DNA from: Citrus sinensis
Lineage: Eukaryota > Streptophyta > Magnoliopsida > Sapindales > Rutaceae
NCBI RefSeq assembly: GCF_022201045.2
Contig: NC_068558.1
Span: 35,173,501 to 35,237,500 of the forward strand
DNA length: 64,000 bases
Direction: 5' to 3'
Numbering within the stretch: the stretch's first letter is position 1; each line of letters starts with the position of its first letter. The translations under genes were made by a program, and so were the position numbers. The notes below the pieces were generated by a model that searched no databases, was not told the origin of the DNA, and saw only the letters and a program-made list of their open reading frames with translations. Below are positions 45,684 to 56,497 of the stretch, piece after piece.

Positions 45684-46230
45684 AAACACAATATATTTTT
45701 GATGTAGATAATTAGTTATAAGCCATGATCAAATACAAAAGCCATCAATCAGTCAGACATTGTTAAAAACTTATGGATGCTAGAAATGTTTTGATGATTT
45801 CCTCAGAGCAGGGCAAGGAAATTATGCTCACCCAATGAACTTTGCTAAACAAGCATCAAAACTTCACTTACCAGGACATAAATTCCAAGTCAAGGGCTGA
45901 AGCCAGAGGCAGTACTCCTCCTAAGTCCCATCTCTGCATAGAATGGTGGCAGTTTATATGTAAGAAGCATAAAACAGAGTTTGGCAGTCCAAAACCCAAA
46001 AATTATCCCTTAAAATTGTGAACTAATGGCAAAGAATCTAATATAAATGAAACCTGGTATGCATTACCGGCTTTTGGCTCATTTATGAAAGAGCAAATCT
46101 AGGCTTTTAATTAAAAAAAAAAAAAGAAGCATATCAAACGATAAAAGGAGCATGAAGTCAATAAGTGATGGACTTGCATAAGAAAAAATATTGTTGCTAA
46201 GGAGCATAGACTTGCTTTCTGCTAATTCTC
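45684..46230. other. Spacer between hAT copy 3 and the Harbinger-like element
   Basis: No coding or structured feature recognised. Confidence 0.35.
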
Positions 46231-46233
46231 TTA

Positions 46234-47357
46234 GGTGGAGTTTGGTTGGAAGAAGAGGAAGGGAGAAAGGAAAGTAATTTGAATTCCTTTATTATTTTCA
46301 ATATTTGGGTAACCTTAATTTATAAGAATTAAATTTCCATTAGAGTTTAATATACATCATAATGTGAAATTTAGATTCCAAATCAAAAAGTGATAAATTT
46401 AAATTCCTCTTCTATTGGAAGCCAAAACATCCAAAATTATCCCTTCAATCTTTTATTAACTTGTTTAATATTATCAAATAATTGTTATTTACAATTTAAT
46501 TTTGTAGACAATTAATTTATATGAATAAAAGTTAAGGCAATAATTTAAACAATTTACTAAAATCACTTTATTTATTTTATTAATTTACAAAAATAGAAAA
46601 TACAAATTTGGGCCATCGGAAAGCTATTGCCACTAGAGCGTAAGACGCGACCGCCAATACCATTGGATTCCTTGGTCAACGAGCAATGTCATTGTATTGT
46701 CATAGAGGTAAAAATGAATTTATTTTCTTCAAATCCAGTTAAAAAGGTTTGAAAACTTTCTAACTTTCCCATATTAGGACAAACTTTAAATATTTCGGCC
46801 AATTAATTCGTTTCAATCTATAGATTGTTAATTTTAAATCATTTTTATATAATTATTGAATTGAAATGATATGTCACAGTGGTGGTTAGCACCGACGTGC
46901 GCTGGCTCTTGTGGGGGCGACCACTTTATTTTTATTTTTTAAATAAAATTTTAAAATTTTATATATTAATTAATAAATTATTTCTATTATGTCATAGTTT
47001 ATTTAGAAACAAATTAAATTAAATTAATTATAAAATGAAATCATGTTAATAAACTTTTTAAATAGAATTTAATTTATAAATATACTTATTTAAAATAATT
47101 TTTTACTAGTTGTGTATATAGTATATTAATAAATTCATGGTTTGATTTTTTTGAATTACATTTATGATAAATATTGAAAGTTTATCGATAAAGGGTGAAA
47201 TTGTCCAAATAAAAAATAAGGCATCTCCTTTCCTTGTATAATTTTTTAACAAATGAAACATTAGAAAAGAGTTTCAATTTAGTCTCTTCTCCTTTCTTAC
47301 ACTTTCCTCTCCTCTCATTTCTTGATTTCCTAACTTTTCTTCAAACCGAACACCACC
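46234..47357. mobile_element. PIF/Harbinger-like non-autonomous element, TSD TTA
   Basis: 1124 bp. The left end GGTGGAGTTTGGTTGGAAGA and the inverted right end GGTGGTGTTCGGTTTGAAGA match over about 25 bp with a few mismatches, and TTA flanks both sides (46231-46233 and 47358-47360). Ends of the form GG...GTTTGGTT with a TTA/TAA target are characteristic of PIF/Harbinger and Tourist-type elements. The interior is AT-rich and shows no transposase. Confidence 0.72.
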
Positions 47358-47879
47358 TTAGGATTTGGTTCCAATTCCATTTGCTTGCGATCAGATCTTC
47401 CCTTTCCATTTGTTTCGGCCTTATCATTAGAGAATTTCATAAATTGTGCGTTCATTGGTGCCCGTACATAATTCGGTAAGAACGTTGGATTGAGTTTCCT
47501 TGGGAGGTGCATATTGCGGACACACCTCCGCAACATTTCAAACAGTAATCTTTTGGTTTATTTTTGGGTAAGTATCATAAAGGGAAAACTTCAATGACAT
47601 TAGCCTCGTATTCAAACAAGTAAAATGTGATCTGAGTCAATGAAAAAGTTGTAGCCTCGGCTAGCCATCGAGTAGAACAAATCTATTCGAGGCATTTGGT
47701 TTGACAGAAAGCCTTGCTTCCATCCTGGTACCTACAACTGACTCCAAAACGGCAAGCAGCATCTATCTCTTCAATGCTGTGGCAGTTGAATAGTTATTGA
47801 AGATTTTGAACTTTGTTTGCTGAACCAGTAAGGAATGCCTTCTTAGATGAAAAAATAAAAATAAAAATAAAAACCAACA

Positions 47880-48120
47880 AAGTGTTGGCTCCACTAGCAA
47901 TAGAGTCTCCTTAAGTAGCTTGACTGGGTTTGCTCCTCAGTTCGAGTCGTAGGGAAGTCGCCTTTGTTGGGAGAATTTGTGCCTCCCGATTCAAGTGGGG
48001 ACTTCTAATTTGGGTTGTGGTACGAGTTTAAAGGTGCTTCCCACACTTGAGACCCTCTCCAGGATACCTCGTGGTTAAAACAAAAAAATAATAATAAATA
48101 AATAAATAAAAAGAGCTATG
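47880..48120 (+). mobile_element. SINE-like retroposon (tRNA-type promoter), candidate
   Basis: TAGCTTGACTGGG (about 47918) resembles an A box and CAGTTCGAGTCGTAGGG (about 47939) a B box, about 25 bp apart. The unit ends in an A-rich TAA/AAATA repeat tail (48080-48112). This arrangement fits a plant tRNA-derived SINE. I could not define clean target duplications, so the borders are approximate. Confidence 0.5.
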
Positions 48121-48321
48121 CACACATAGTCTTATAAATTAAAGATGATGACTTGGCAGCCGACTAGCGACCTAGCTGTTGACGCCCTATTTTTTTATTA
48201 AAAAAAAAAATGGGTTTCGTTTCCTAATAAGAAGAGAGTTTATGTAACCATGTAAGTTCTAATTCTAAATCTTACATGAATAGTATTCCTTTTCAGAAGC
48301 TGAAATCTTTAATCTATGCAT

Positions 48322-48328
48322 TATAAAA
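48322..48328 (+). promoter_or_regulatory. TATA box of the second PUF gene
   Basis: TATAAAA 56 bp upstream of the ATG at 48384. Confidence 0.5.
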
Positions 48329-48383
48329 TTATGGCCATAAACAAATTTTTCTCTGCATCTTTTTCTTTAGTCTCCTTATTGTC

Positions 48384-49652
48384 ATGGAGACTTCTCGAAC
48401 ACATCCTGTATCTGAAACGCAACTCAACAATCTTTCGCTTTCTTTTGAAAACCTTCAAGTCAACGATCCTTCTTATTCTTCGTTTAATGAAATACACCCA
48501 TCTCCTCCAGTTCCATTATACCCACAGAGTACATGGGCAGTTCCTAGCTTGAGTGGCAGATCAACAGTTCCTAATTTGAGCGGCACATCAAACCCGCAGT
48601 ACGAGACGATCACAAGCTCCAATTTTCAAACGCCGTTAGGATTCCAAGCAAACCCTTTTCAGCATTGTGCCAATTCTGGTATTCTTTTACTGGCTCAAGA
48701 TGAACAGGGCTCACAATACTTACAGGAAAAGTTAACTTCTGGCGACTCCAGGTTTCTAGACAAAGTATTTAATGTGGTTTCCGAGTTTACTTTTCAGATT
48801 ATATGTAACCAATATGCTCGTTTCGTCTTTGGAAAGTTCATTGAAACATGCAACGAGGACCAGCTATTGCGGATTACATTGCAGATAACGTCTCAAGATC
48901 AATTGTTTGTCCAGGCATCAGTTGATAAATTCGGTTCATCATCAATCAGGAAGCTGATGAAAGCAGTGGCAAATCGGCCGCCTTTGCTTGATCTTGTTAT
49001 GAAAGCTTTAAAAAGATTGTTCAGGTTACTGATGATGACGAAACCGGGCTCCTCTGTTGTACTGCAATGCTTAGAGCAAATTTATCAGCACAACAACAAG
49101 AATGACTTCATCTATCAAGCTGCCTTAGAGCATTGTCTATATCTGGCCTGCCACGAACAAGGATGCATCAACCTCAACAATTTCATCGACGAGATGAAAG
49201 GTCCGCGAAGAAAACAAATCTTGTATTTAATTTCCGTGAACGCGGCGAGCCTCTCCAGGAATTTCTCCGGAAACTATGTAGTCCAGCACGTTTTAGAACT
49301 CGAGGACCCTTACTTGATCGAAACAATCTGCTTCTCGCTTAGAGGCCATTACATAGATCTCTCCTTGACCAAATGCGGCAGCTTTGTAGTCCAAAACTGC
49401 TTGAAGTATCGAATCACAGTGAATTACATAGTCGAAGAGTTTCTTCTTAACAGTGACCAAATTTTTCGTGTGGCCTGTGACAAGTACGGAAACTATGTGA
49501 TTCAAACAGCATTGATCGAGACAATGAGACCGAATTCACTTCATCTTCATCAGAGACTTGTGACTAAACTCCAACAGAATCTCGATTCTCTTCGGTTTGG
49601 ATACGGAAAGCATGTTTATAATTTGATCAAGGATTGTGATCTCCAAAATTAG
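48384..49652 (+). CDS. Pumilio/PUF-family RNA-binding protein (PUF-2), intronless tandem duplicate
   Basis: 422 residues, clearly paralogous to the gene at 42630-43910 along the whole PUF domain and in parts of the N-terminus (PLYPQSTWAVPSLSGRS against PLYSENLWAVRSLSGRG). Eight PUF repeats: LAQDEQGSQYLQ, NQYARFVFGKFI, DKFGSSSIRKLM, TKPGSSVVLQCL, HEQGCINLNNFI, RNFSGNYVVQHV, TKCGSFVVQNCL and CDKYGNYVIQTA, followed by a terminal helix FGYGKHVYNLIKD. Its C-terminus keeps the family's expected ending, unlike PUF-1. It lacks the poly-Ser tract. It probably acts as a cytoplasmic post-transcriptional regulator; targets are not predictable from standard code tables because repeats 2, 3 and 5 are non-canonical. 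Confidence 0.9.
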   Translation: METSRTHPVSETQLNNLSLSFENLQVNDPSYSSFNEIHPSPPVPLYPQSTWAVPSLSGRSTVPNLSGTSNPQYETITSSNFQTPLGFQANPFQHCANSGILLLAQDEQGSQYLQEKLTSGDSRFLDKVFNVVSEFTFQIICNQYARFVFGKFIETCNEDQLLRITLQITSQDQLFVQASVDKFGSSSIRKLMKAVANRPPLLDLVMKALKRLFRLLMMTKPGSSVVLQCLEQIYQHNNKNDFIYQAALEHCLYLACHEQGCINLNNFIDEMKGPRRKQILYLISVNAASLSRNFSGNYVVQHVLELEDPYLIETICFSLRGHYIDLSLTKCGSFVVQNCLKYRITVNYIVEEFLLNSDQIFRVACDKYGNYVIQTALIETMRPNSLHLHQRLVTKLQQNLDSLRFGYGKHVYNLIKDCDLQN

Positions 49653-50175
49653 CCAATTGTTTTATTGTTGTTTTCCTGTTCGTATCAAGTCATGTATTGT
49701 GTTGGTGGAACACTTCAATTTTGTTCCCTTTGTCATGTAGTGTCCTGTCTTGTTTTGTTTCTGATAAAAAAAGTTGTGTTCTTAATATCAATGTTAAAGT
49801 TCAGTTCAATGATATTGTTCAAGCTTTAATTACTTCATCCAAGTTTGGATCTTTAGCCTGGTGATTTGCTTAAGGACACAGGTATCGTTTTGATTATTTC
49901 TACAAACTGTTAAACTGAAATAAAATAAACACAAATAACGAGGACTTAAATGAAACATTACCGGCTTAACGTGAATTTGGAGACACGTGTTCGTTTACGA
50001 TTCGTATTCCATTTCCGCTCCGTCGTCTCTGTCACACTGGATCTCCAAAGAAACTCTAAAAATGCTTCTTGACTGTTTACCCTTTCCTCACTTTCCTTCA
50101 AATTAAGCTCAAACCTTCGTTCTCCGTCGCCGGAACCACCGCGTCGCCACCGATTTCAACTGCAACTCGTCAATC
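49653..50175. other. Spacer, then promoter and 5' leader exon of TRAPPC2L
   Basis: 3' flank of PUF-2 followed by the likely TRAPPC2L promoter (GGAGACACGTGTTCG contains a G-box CACGTG at about 49983-49988). A non-coding first exon probably ends at ACTCGTCAATC/GTAAGT (50176). Confidence 0.45.
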
Positions 50176-50703
50176 GTAAGTTTGCATTTTAATGTATTTG
50201 TTCTTCCGTTTGCACTTTGCATATCAGATCTTCACTCGCACACTTAATCTTACCTCCTTAGTTATAAAGATCCGAAAAGAAAATTATTTTTTTAAAAAAA
50301 AATTAGAAAAAAAAAAGTTTATTTTAATGCATTGAACATATCACAATAATTATCTCACTTTCAATTGGAACACATCACTTAATTTGTAAAGTGATTGGTC
50401 AAAATTAACTATATATGCTAGAGAGGCTTAATAGAGATATTTTCATTTTCATATTCAATCCAAATTATATAATAAACTTGTGCAATCTTCACTGTAACAA
50501 ACATCAAAAGGAAAAAGGGGATGAGTTGAAACTGATTTGATACTTTATTGGTTGGGTTTGATAAGTTGATTGCTGTGGTTTTGGATGAAAAGCAAGCCAA
50601 CCCATCGTGATGTTTTACTTTTCAGTGGTGCATTTGAATTGACTTTCCCTTATATTTAGAGTTCAAATCCTATTATTTTTATTAGGTATTGCGACGGAGG
50701 AGG

Positions 50704-52583
50704 ATGGCAACAACAGCTTGTTTTATTATTGTGAGCAGGAATGAGATTCCGATATATGAAGCTGAAGTTGGCTCTGCTGCTAAAGTATGCTAATTTCTCG
50801 TACTTTTTTCTGCTTCTCTTTTATATGCTTAGTTGCAAGGGTAGTTCTATTTTTTTAGTTTGTTGATTTCAAATTATATTTTTTATGTCAATAATGGATT
50901 TCTATAGTACCTTGCAAATTGTATGTATCAGATGTTGTATTCTTGGAGGTGAGCATCAACGACCTATGGTTGTGTCTTTTGAGATTCATGGTGATTACTG
51001 GCTAAAAGTTAACCTTGAGAAAAAATCATTTGATATTCTATTTTCAATTTTCAGCATGTAAATCTGATAATCATAAGGTACTGTACTCGCACCAAAAAGG
51101 GCATTATAGTGCTAGACCCTTTTGTCTAAGTGAATATTATAGTTGTATGGATGTTTGGTGCTGTCAAATGTAGTGGAATGTGGAAGTGGTACTCTACTGA
51201 ACTTCAGTACTAAGATACTCAATTATCTGTGGCGACATAATTTCAAGTCCTTATCTTCAGTTTACTTTAATATCTACTTGTGTTTTCATGGCCTTGCTTT
51301 GCAAGTTGTTTGGATGCTGCTAGCCTGATCACATGTCTGCTTTATGATAGAGAGAAGATGCTGCTCAGCTGCATCAGTTCATATTACATGCTGCTCTGGA
51401 TATTGTTCAGGACCTTGCATGGACTACCAGTGCTATGTGAGTTCTATTTCTCCGTAACTATTCATGCCAACAGTACTGGAAAGTTTGTACTATATCCTGA
51501 TTTTGCCTTTTTTTTTTGAAACCTCATAATTTTATAATCATACTTTTTTCTTTGGCAGGTTCTTGAAAGCAATTGACAGGTTCAATGACTTGGTGGTATC
51601 AGTATACGTTACAGCTGGTCATATCCTTCATACATCTACTCAAATAAATGCCATGACATTTCTATTGTTCATCTTTGTCATTTTTTAGATATCTAGTGAT
51701 CAGAGCAAATCAATCAAAATTGTGTGAAAGTATCGGATGCTGCTTCATTGACCAAAAAAAAAAAAAGCTACTAAATATAAAAGTGGAAGTTTCAATTTAT
51801 GAATTGCTAGAGTTTTATGTCTGTGTACTGGTTCTGTGTTGGTATTTTCTTTGACTTTCCACACATACACGATTTATGCTACTTCACGACTCTAGGAATG
51901 ATGATGGGATCAAGAGCTTTTTCCAAGAGGTCCATGAGCTCTATATAAAGGTAATGTTGGCTTCTCCAATGAAGTTTCCTTGCTTTTAATTTGTCTTGAT
52001 TGCGTAGCAATTTCTTTCTGGTGGATTGACTCTAGTTACCATGGATATCTATATTTTGGAGCTATCATTTTGTTTAATACAAATTATATTCATTATGTTA
52101 TGTCTCAAGAATCTATATTTTTCCATTCTGTTGCTTGGTGAGGATGTGATATTTAGAAATCTGATAGGCATTCCTGTAATCGTACATTCTTTATTATACA
52201 ATGTTGGAAGTCACTAACTCATGAACTGTTTGATTCCTCTATGTAGATAAAATAATTTCACATTGTTTGCTATTCGAACTTAATAATTGGCAATTTCTGG
52301 GATGTCAGGATGTGTCAACTTTGCCTCTAGCTTTTGGAGCTCTTTGTAGGAATTATTTATTAAGTTATGTCGCACTTTGTTGATCATTTAAGATCTGCAA
52401 TGCTTATTGTTTTTCAGTGCTGAGAAATGAACTTAAAAGAATAATTTTACTGCTTTCTCTTTGTTGATTAATAATATTGGGAATTTGCAGATTCTTCTTA
52501 ATCCACTCTACTTGCCCGGTTCCCGGATCACATCATCTCATTTTGATACAAAAGTTCGCGCGCTTGCAAGAAAGTATCTGTAG
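50704..52583 (+). CDS. TRAPPC2L: Trafficking protein particle complex subunit 2-like (TRAPPC2L)
   Basis: 135 residues from five coding exons: 50704-50784, 51351-51436, 51559-51620, 51865-51950 and 52491-52583. TRAPPC2L (yeast Tca17 relative) is a sedlin-fold subunit of TRAPP complexes that tether vesicles and activate Rab GTPases at the Golgi. The protein starts [21 protein letters not shown], continues [16 protein letters not shown] and [19 protein letters not shown], and ends [20 protein letters not shown]...[10 protein letters not shown], a full-length match to the family. Introns 1, 2 and 4 are GT-AG. Intron 3 (51621-51864) starts ATATCCTT and ends CAC, a U12-type AT-AC intron. A 5' UTR intron (about 50176-50686) is likely. 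The ATG at 50704 is the first in the exon and gives the conserved N-terminus. Confidence 0.93.
51621..51864 (+). other. U12-type AT-AC intron in TRAPPC2L
   Basis: The donor is exactly ATATCCTT, the minor-spliceosome consensus. The acceptor ends in AC (CCACAC/ATACACG). A branch-site match TTCTTTGAC lies with its A 10 nt before the exon. Only this pair of borders gives the conserved [14 protein letters not shown] reading, and no GT-AG alternative near it does. Confidence 0.9.
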
Positions 52584-53767
52584 GTGCTAAGTCATTCTGC
52601 CGGAGATGAACACAGCTGTTGAAGTTTTGGGGATTGACCTCCGAAGTTTCTATCACCTTCAGTTGGACCTCCCCGCATTTTGATGCTTTGGTCATGTGTA
52701 GACCTGCCAAAGCCTCTTATATTCAGTATGTAGATATTATTAACTATTGGACGTCATTTGCTCATTATTAATCATATTTTCTACCCTGGTATCTTATCTT
52801 TTTCATTGGAAAGTTGTTGTCTTGGAATGGTAAACTATGTCTGCAAAAGAGACATTTCTCCTTTTCTTTTTCCCCCCGCAATAGTTCTTCTTCTTTTCCT
52901 TCTAGACTAGATTTAATTTTGATCAACTCAAAAGTAGTGGATATTGTTAGGCGGTGTATATTTAAATGATTTTTTATTAAAAAAAATCACTTTTATACTA
53001 TTACTGAGATTAAATCACTACAACACTTATTTTTTTTAACAACCTAATTTTGTTTCGCTTTGTCTTTCTCTTCCTTGCTATCACCCCTGTAACGCTTTTC
53101 TCCACATTCTTCTAATCTAATACAGAGTTTTTTTGTCATAGATTTTGATTTAATCAAATAACTATTACAATACCTTCCGTGACTTACAAATTAGTTTTCC
53201 TGTAATGTTTTAAATAATTATGGCAACATCTCTTAATATTATAATTTTCTCAAAATTTCTGCTATTCATGATTTACAAATTAGTTTTCCTGTAATGTTTT
53301 GAATAAATTAAAGTAGTCGTCATGTTTAGTTTGATGGAATTTCATTCAAATAATTCTTGTATCATTTAGCATTCTTCTTGCTTCTTTGATTTGAAGCATA
53401 TAAAATGTGTCACGAGTTCATTCTTTACCATCACTTTATTAATCACAATTTATATTTAATTAATTAGTATCCGGTATCAAATAACCTTTGGTGAAATACT
53501 AAAAAGAGCGAAAATCAAAAAGCCATGGACATAACGGGTACATGAATTAATTGAAAATGACTTGAACCGAAGTGCAGCATTCTATATGCCCCATAATCTC
53601 AAGAAACAGTTTCTCAGAGGCTGTAACATCAACCATTAAGAAAATCTTAAGCATTGCCTAATCGAGCTCGATGTCTTTTCAGAATTTTATTCGCTTAAAT
53701 ATGAATATAATGATTAATCTAAAGCAAAAATACAAAACAATCACTGAGTCAGCAATAATCTTTTGAC
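52584..53767. other. 3' flanks of convergent TRAPPC2L and FAM136A-like genes
   Basis: 3' UTR of TRAPPC2L to about 52800, then AT-rich DNA. A short direct repeat (ATTTACAAATTAGTTTTCCTGTAATGTTTT) occurs at about 53180 and 53272. No gene. Confidence 0.4.
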
Positions 53768-55796
53768 TTAATCCTTGATAGAGAATTGTGTCTTCAATCT
53801 TTCAACAAGAGGTGGCAATGTCTTGATGTTGTCGTCTATTGACTGGTTAACACAGGACTCCAAATCGTTTACAGCTTCAATCCCAATCTTTTGCAGCTTA
53901 GCCGACTCATACTTGTCTTGGCAAACCATTAGAGACCTATTCAATCTCTCCTGCATCCAGAAGAAAAAGATTCTATAAGAAATTCATTGACAATAAAAGA
54001 ACTGAACAAGTTATTGCATTATTGAGCATGTCATGACGGCTTCACAAGATACTTTCGAGATCAAAAAAATTGAGATCAAGTATATGATATTATGAAGTAT
54101 TAAAATGCGTAGACACACAAATTATAACATAGATATGCATTTTTCTTCTGTTTCTTCATAGTAAAAGCAGTTAAAAAATGACTTGTATCACCAAACTACG
54201 AGACTATTAATTTAAAGTCATTGGAAGTAATACAAGCGTAAACCATGAAGTTTCTTAAACAAAGATTTCCTAAGTGATAACAAACAGGATCCAGAAATTG
54301 TTTAGGAACAAGATGAATTGCAGAACGCCAAAAAGAAAGAACCACAAGTTCCAGAAACTGATGTCAAAATAAAAATTGTTTAAAACTTGAGTGACCTCAG
54401 CGAAATACATTATAAAACAGAAGACCAAATAGCGTGATACTGAGCATTCACTTCATGTTTAAACCGTGATAGAATACTGCCCGACTATTTGTCAATTTAG
54501 AAAAAGGTATAAAAATGAAAATTAAACAATGAGAAAACTACAAGAAGAATCAGCATTTTGATCATTATAGAAAACAAAGTAGCATTGAGAATGGGAGAAA
54601 TTTTGAGGTTTTTATGAAACAGGAAGACGAAAGTGAAGAACGTCCGCCAGTGTGCATGTATGCAAGTGATACTGGCACCTTTCTACATTGCTGAATCTGT
54701 GTGCCATATCTGATATCAATTACAAAGCATCATACACAAATAGCTAGTAATACTGCTCCATGTATATTAGTGTAAGTACTTAAAATTCGTTAGTTACATA
54801 ATTCATTGATTACTTACTACTGGTGAAAAAGTCACCACGCTCAAGCTTCTTAGAAGACAGAAAATGCAGTCACAATTGTCTATGTGTTTAGGCAGTCAAA
54901 TAATTTTCCATAATGATAACACAAGGATAGAGAGGTGATTATAGAAAATATAAGACATACATCTTCAAATTACAATATGCCTAGTAGTTTAGCCACATGC
55001 TAGTTCTTGAAATCTAGGATAAAACAACAATCAAAAAGTTCTATAAATTGCAATACACAACTTATCAGCATCATATCCAAAATAGGATCATAACAGTAGG
55101 ACCAAGTGTGCAAATAAATCACTAAGCTAGAAATAATATGAGAGTGAGAATAGCATATAACTTTTCTCTGAAATCAAGTGATAAAATCAAAAGAACTTAC
55201 TTGAAACTTAGCCATCTCATTCTCAAAATGCTGCTGAGCTCTAACAACAGGAACACTGCAATGTTCAACACAATTGCTTATCTCCTCTTGCTTCCTTGTC
55301 CTGTCAAAGCACTCATAGGCACATTTGAAGTACGCTTGCTACAGGCAATTACCATTCAAACAAACAATCAATTTCAATACAATCACTAAAAAAAAAATGT
55401 GATTTTTGACAAGAAAAAAATAAAAGACAGCCAGTCTTAGAACAGGAATCAAAGCATAATAAATTCGAACCCAGAAATTAAAATAAATAAACAAATAGTT
55501 TTACCAACCCAGCAATCTAGAAGCTTGCATTACTGAAATAAATATGATTATTTGGAACATGCCCATTTGATAAAAACAACAAAAATCCCTAGAATTGCAA
55601 AAAAAAAAATAATAATAATAATAATAGTAATAATAATAAAAATAAAAATAAAAAACAAAGAGGAGACCTGAAGGGTGAAATTGACATGATCTTGAACAGG
55701 AGCAAGATGGGCTTGAGCAGCGGCATTAACTTCTTCCAACTTTCTTCTCATTCTCTCTGATACAATTTGCTCCTCCATTCCTGCAACGTGATTCAT
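53768..55796 (-). CDS. FAM136A-like protein (DUF842), twin CX3C
   Basis: 149 residues from three exons: 55796-55668, 55338-55201 and 53950-53768, all with GT-AG borders (CTTCAG/GTCTCC, TTTCAA/GTAAGT, TGTAG/CAAGCG, ATGCAG/GAGAG). Exon 1 is MNHVAGMEEQIVSERMRRK...; exon 2 holds two CX3C motifs (Cys49-53 and Cys66-70, 12 residues apart); exon 3 encodes the helical C-terminus with Cys99 and Cys122. Animal FAM136A is a small mitochondrial protein, probably of the intermembrane space. Twin CX3C is the signature of MIA40-oxidised proteins such as small Tims, so an intermembrane-space role in the plant is inferred. An alternative start at Met7 exists; Met1 is chosen as the longest frame. Head to head with SLP2. 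Confidence 0.88.
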
Positions 55797-56421
55797 CTTC
55801 TTCTCCCTTCCCTTCTTTCTGTACTCTTTGTAACGTTACGTACAGTGGGGTTTTAGGCCTTAGGGTTTTTGACTGCCACCTCTGTTTTTCGTTTATTTAT
55901 GACACTATTTTGTGGTTGCCATGGAGCAAGCCGACGTGTCGGTCGTAGTAATAGATCACGGTCGACGCGTGTCTTATTATTTTTAAAATAGTATTTTCAA
56001 GCTTTTTTAAGAAATTATTTTTAAACTTTGCTTAAATAAAACTACAACATTTTCAGTTTTTTATCTTTCTAATCTTAAAATCAGCAAAAAGCGTTTGATA
56101 ATATATTGTGCGACAACAATAATGGTAGAAAACTGATAATAATAGTTTTGAATTTTTTTTACATAATTTAATAAAAATTATAAACAAGATTTAAAAAAAA
56201 GTTTATTTCTTTCAAAGATTTATTATTAAAAAAAAATAGAATGTCGAAGCAAGACGACTCGTTGCACGTAAACGCAAATCCAAACGACTTCGTTTACGTC
56301 TTGATCCAAAAGAAAAACGACTCGTCATACGGTTGAAGCTTTGCGTAAGCCAATGGTTAACTGCAGCCAGCCACCACGATTGACAAACTCCGCAGTCCGC
56401 ACGCCGTAATTCAAACTCCAG

Positions 56422-56455
<34 letters not shown>

Positions 56456-56497
56456 GTGTAACATCCGGCTCTCAAACACAAAAAGACGACGTAGAGA
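55797..56497. promoter_or_regulatory. Divergent promoter region between FAM136A-like and SLP2
   Basis: 700 bp shared by two genes transcribed away from each other. On the FAM136A side is a telo-box (minus AAACCCTA, 55861-55868) beside AGGCCT. In the middle (55931-55942) is CCGACGTGTCGG, two opposing CCGAC (DRE/CRT) cores around an ACGTG core, followed by GTCGACGCGTGTC. On the SLP2 side is a (TC)n run (56421-56455) in the probable leader. Confidence 0.6.
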
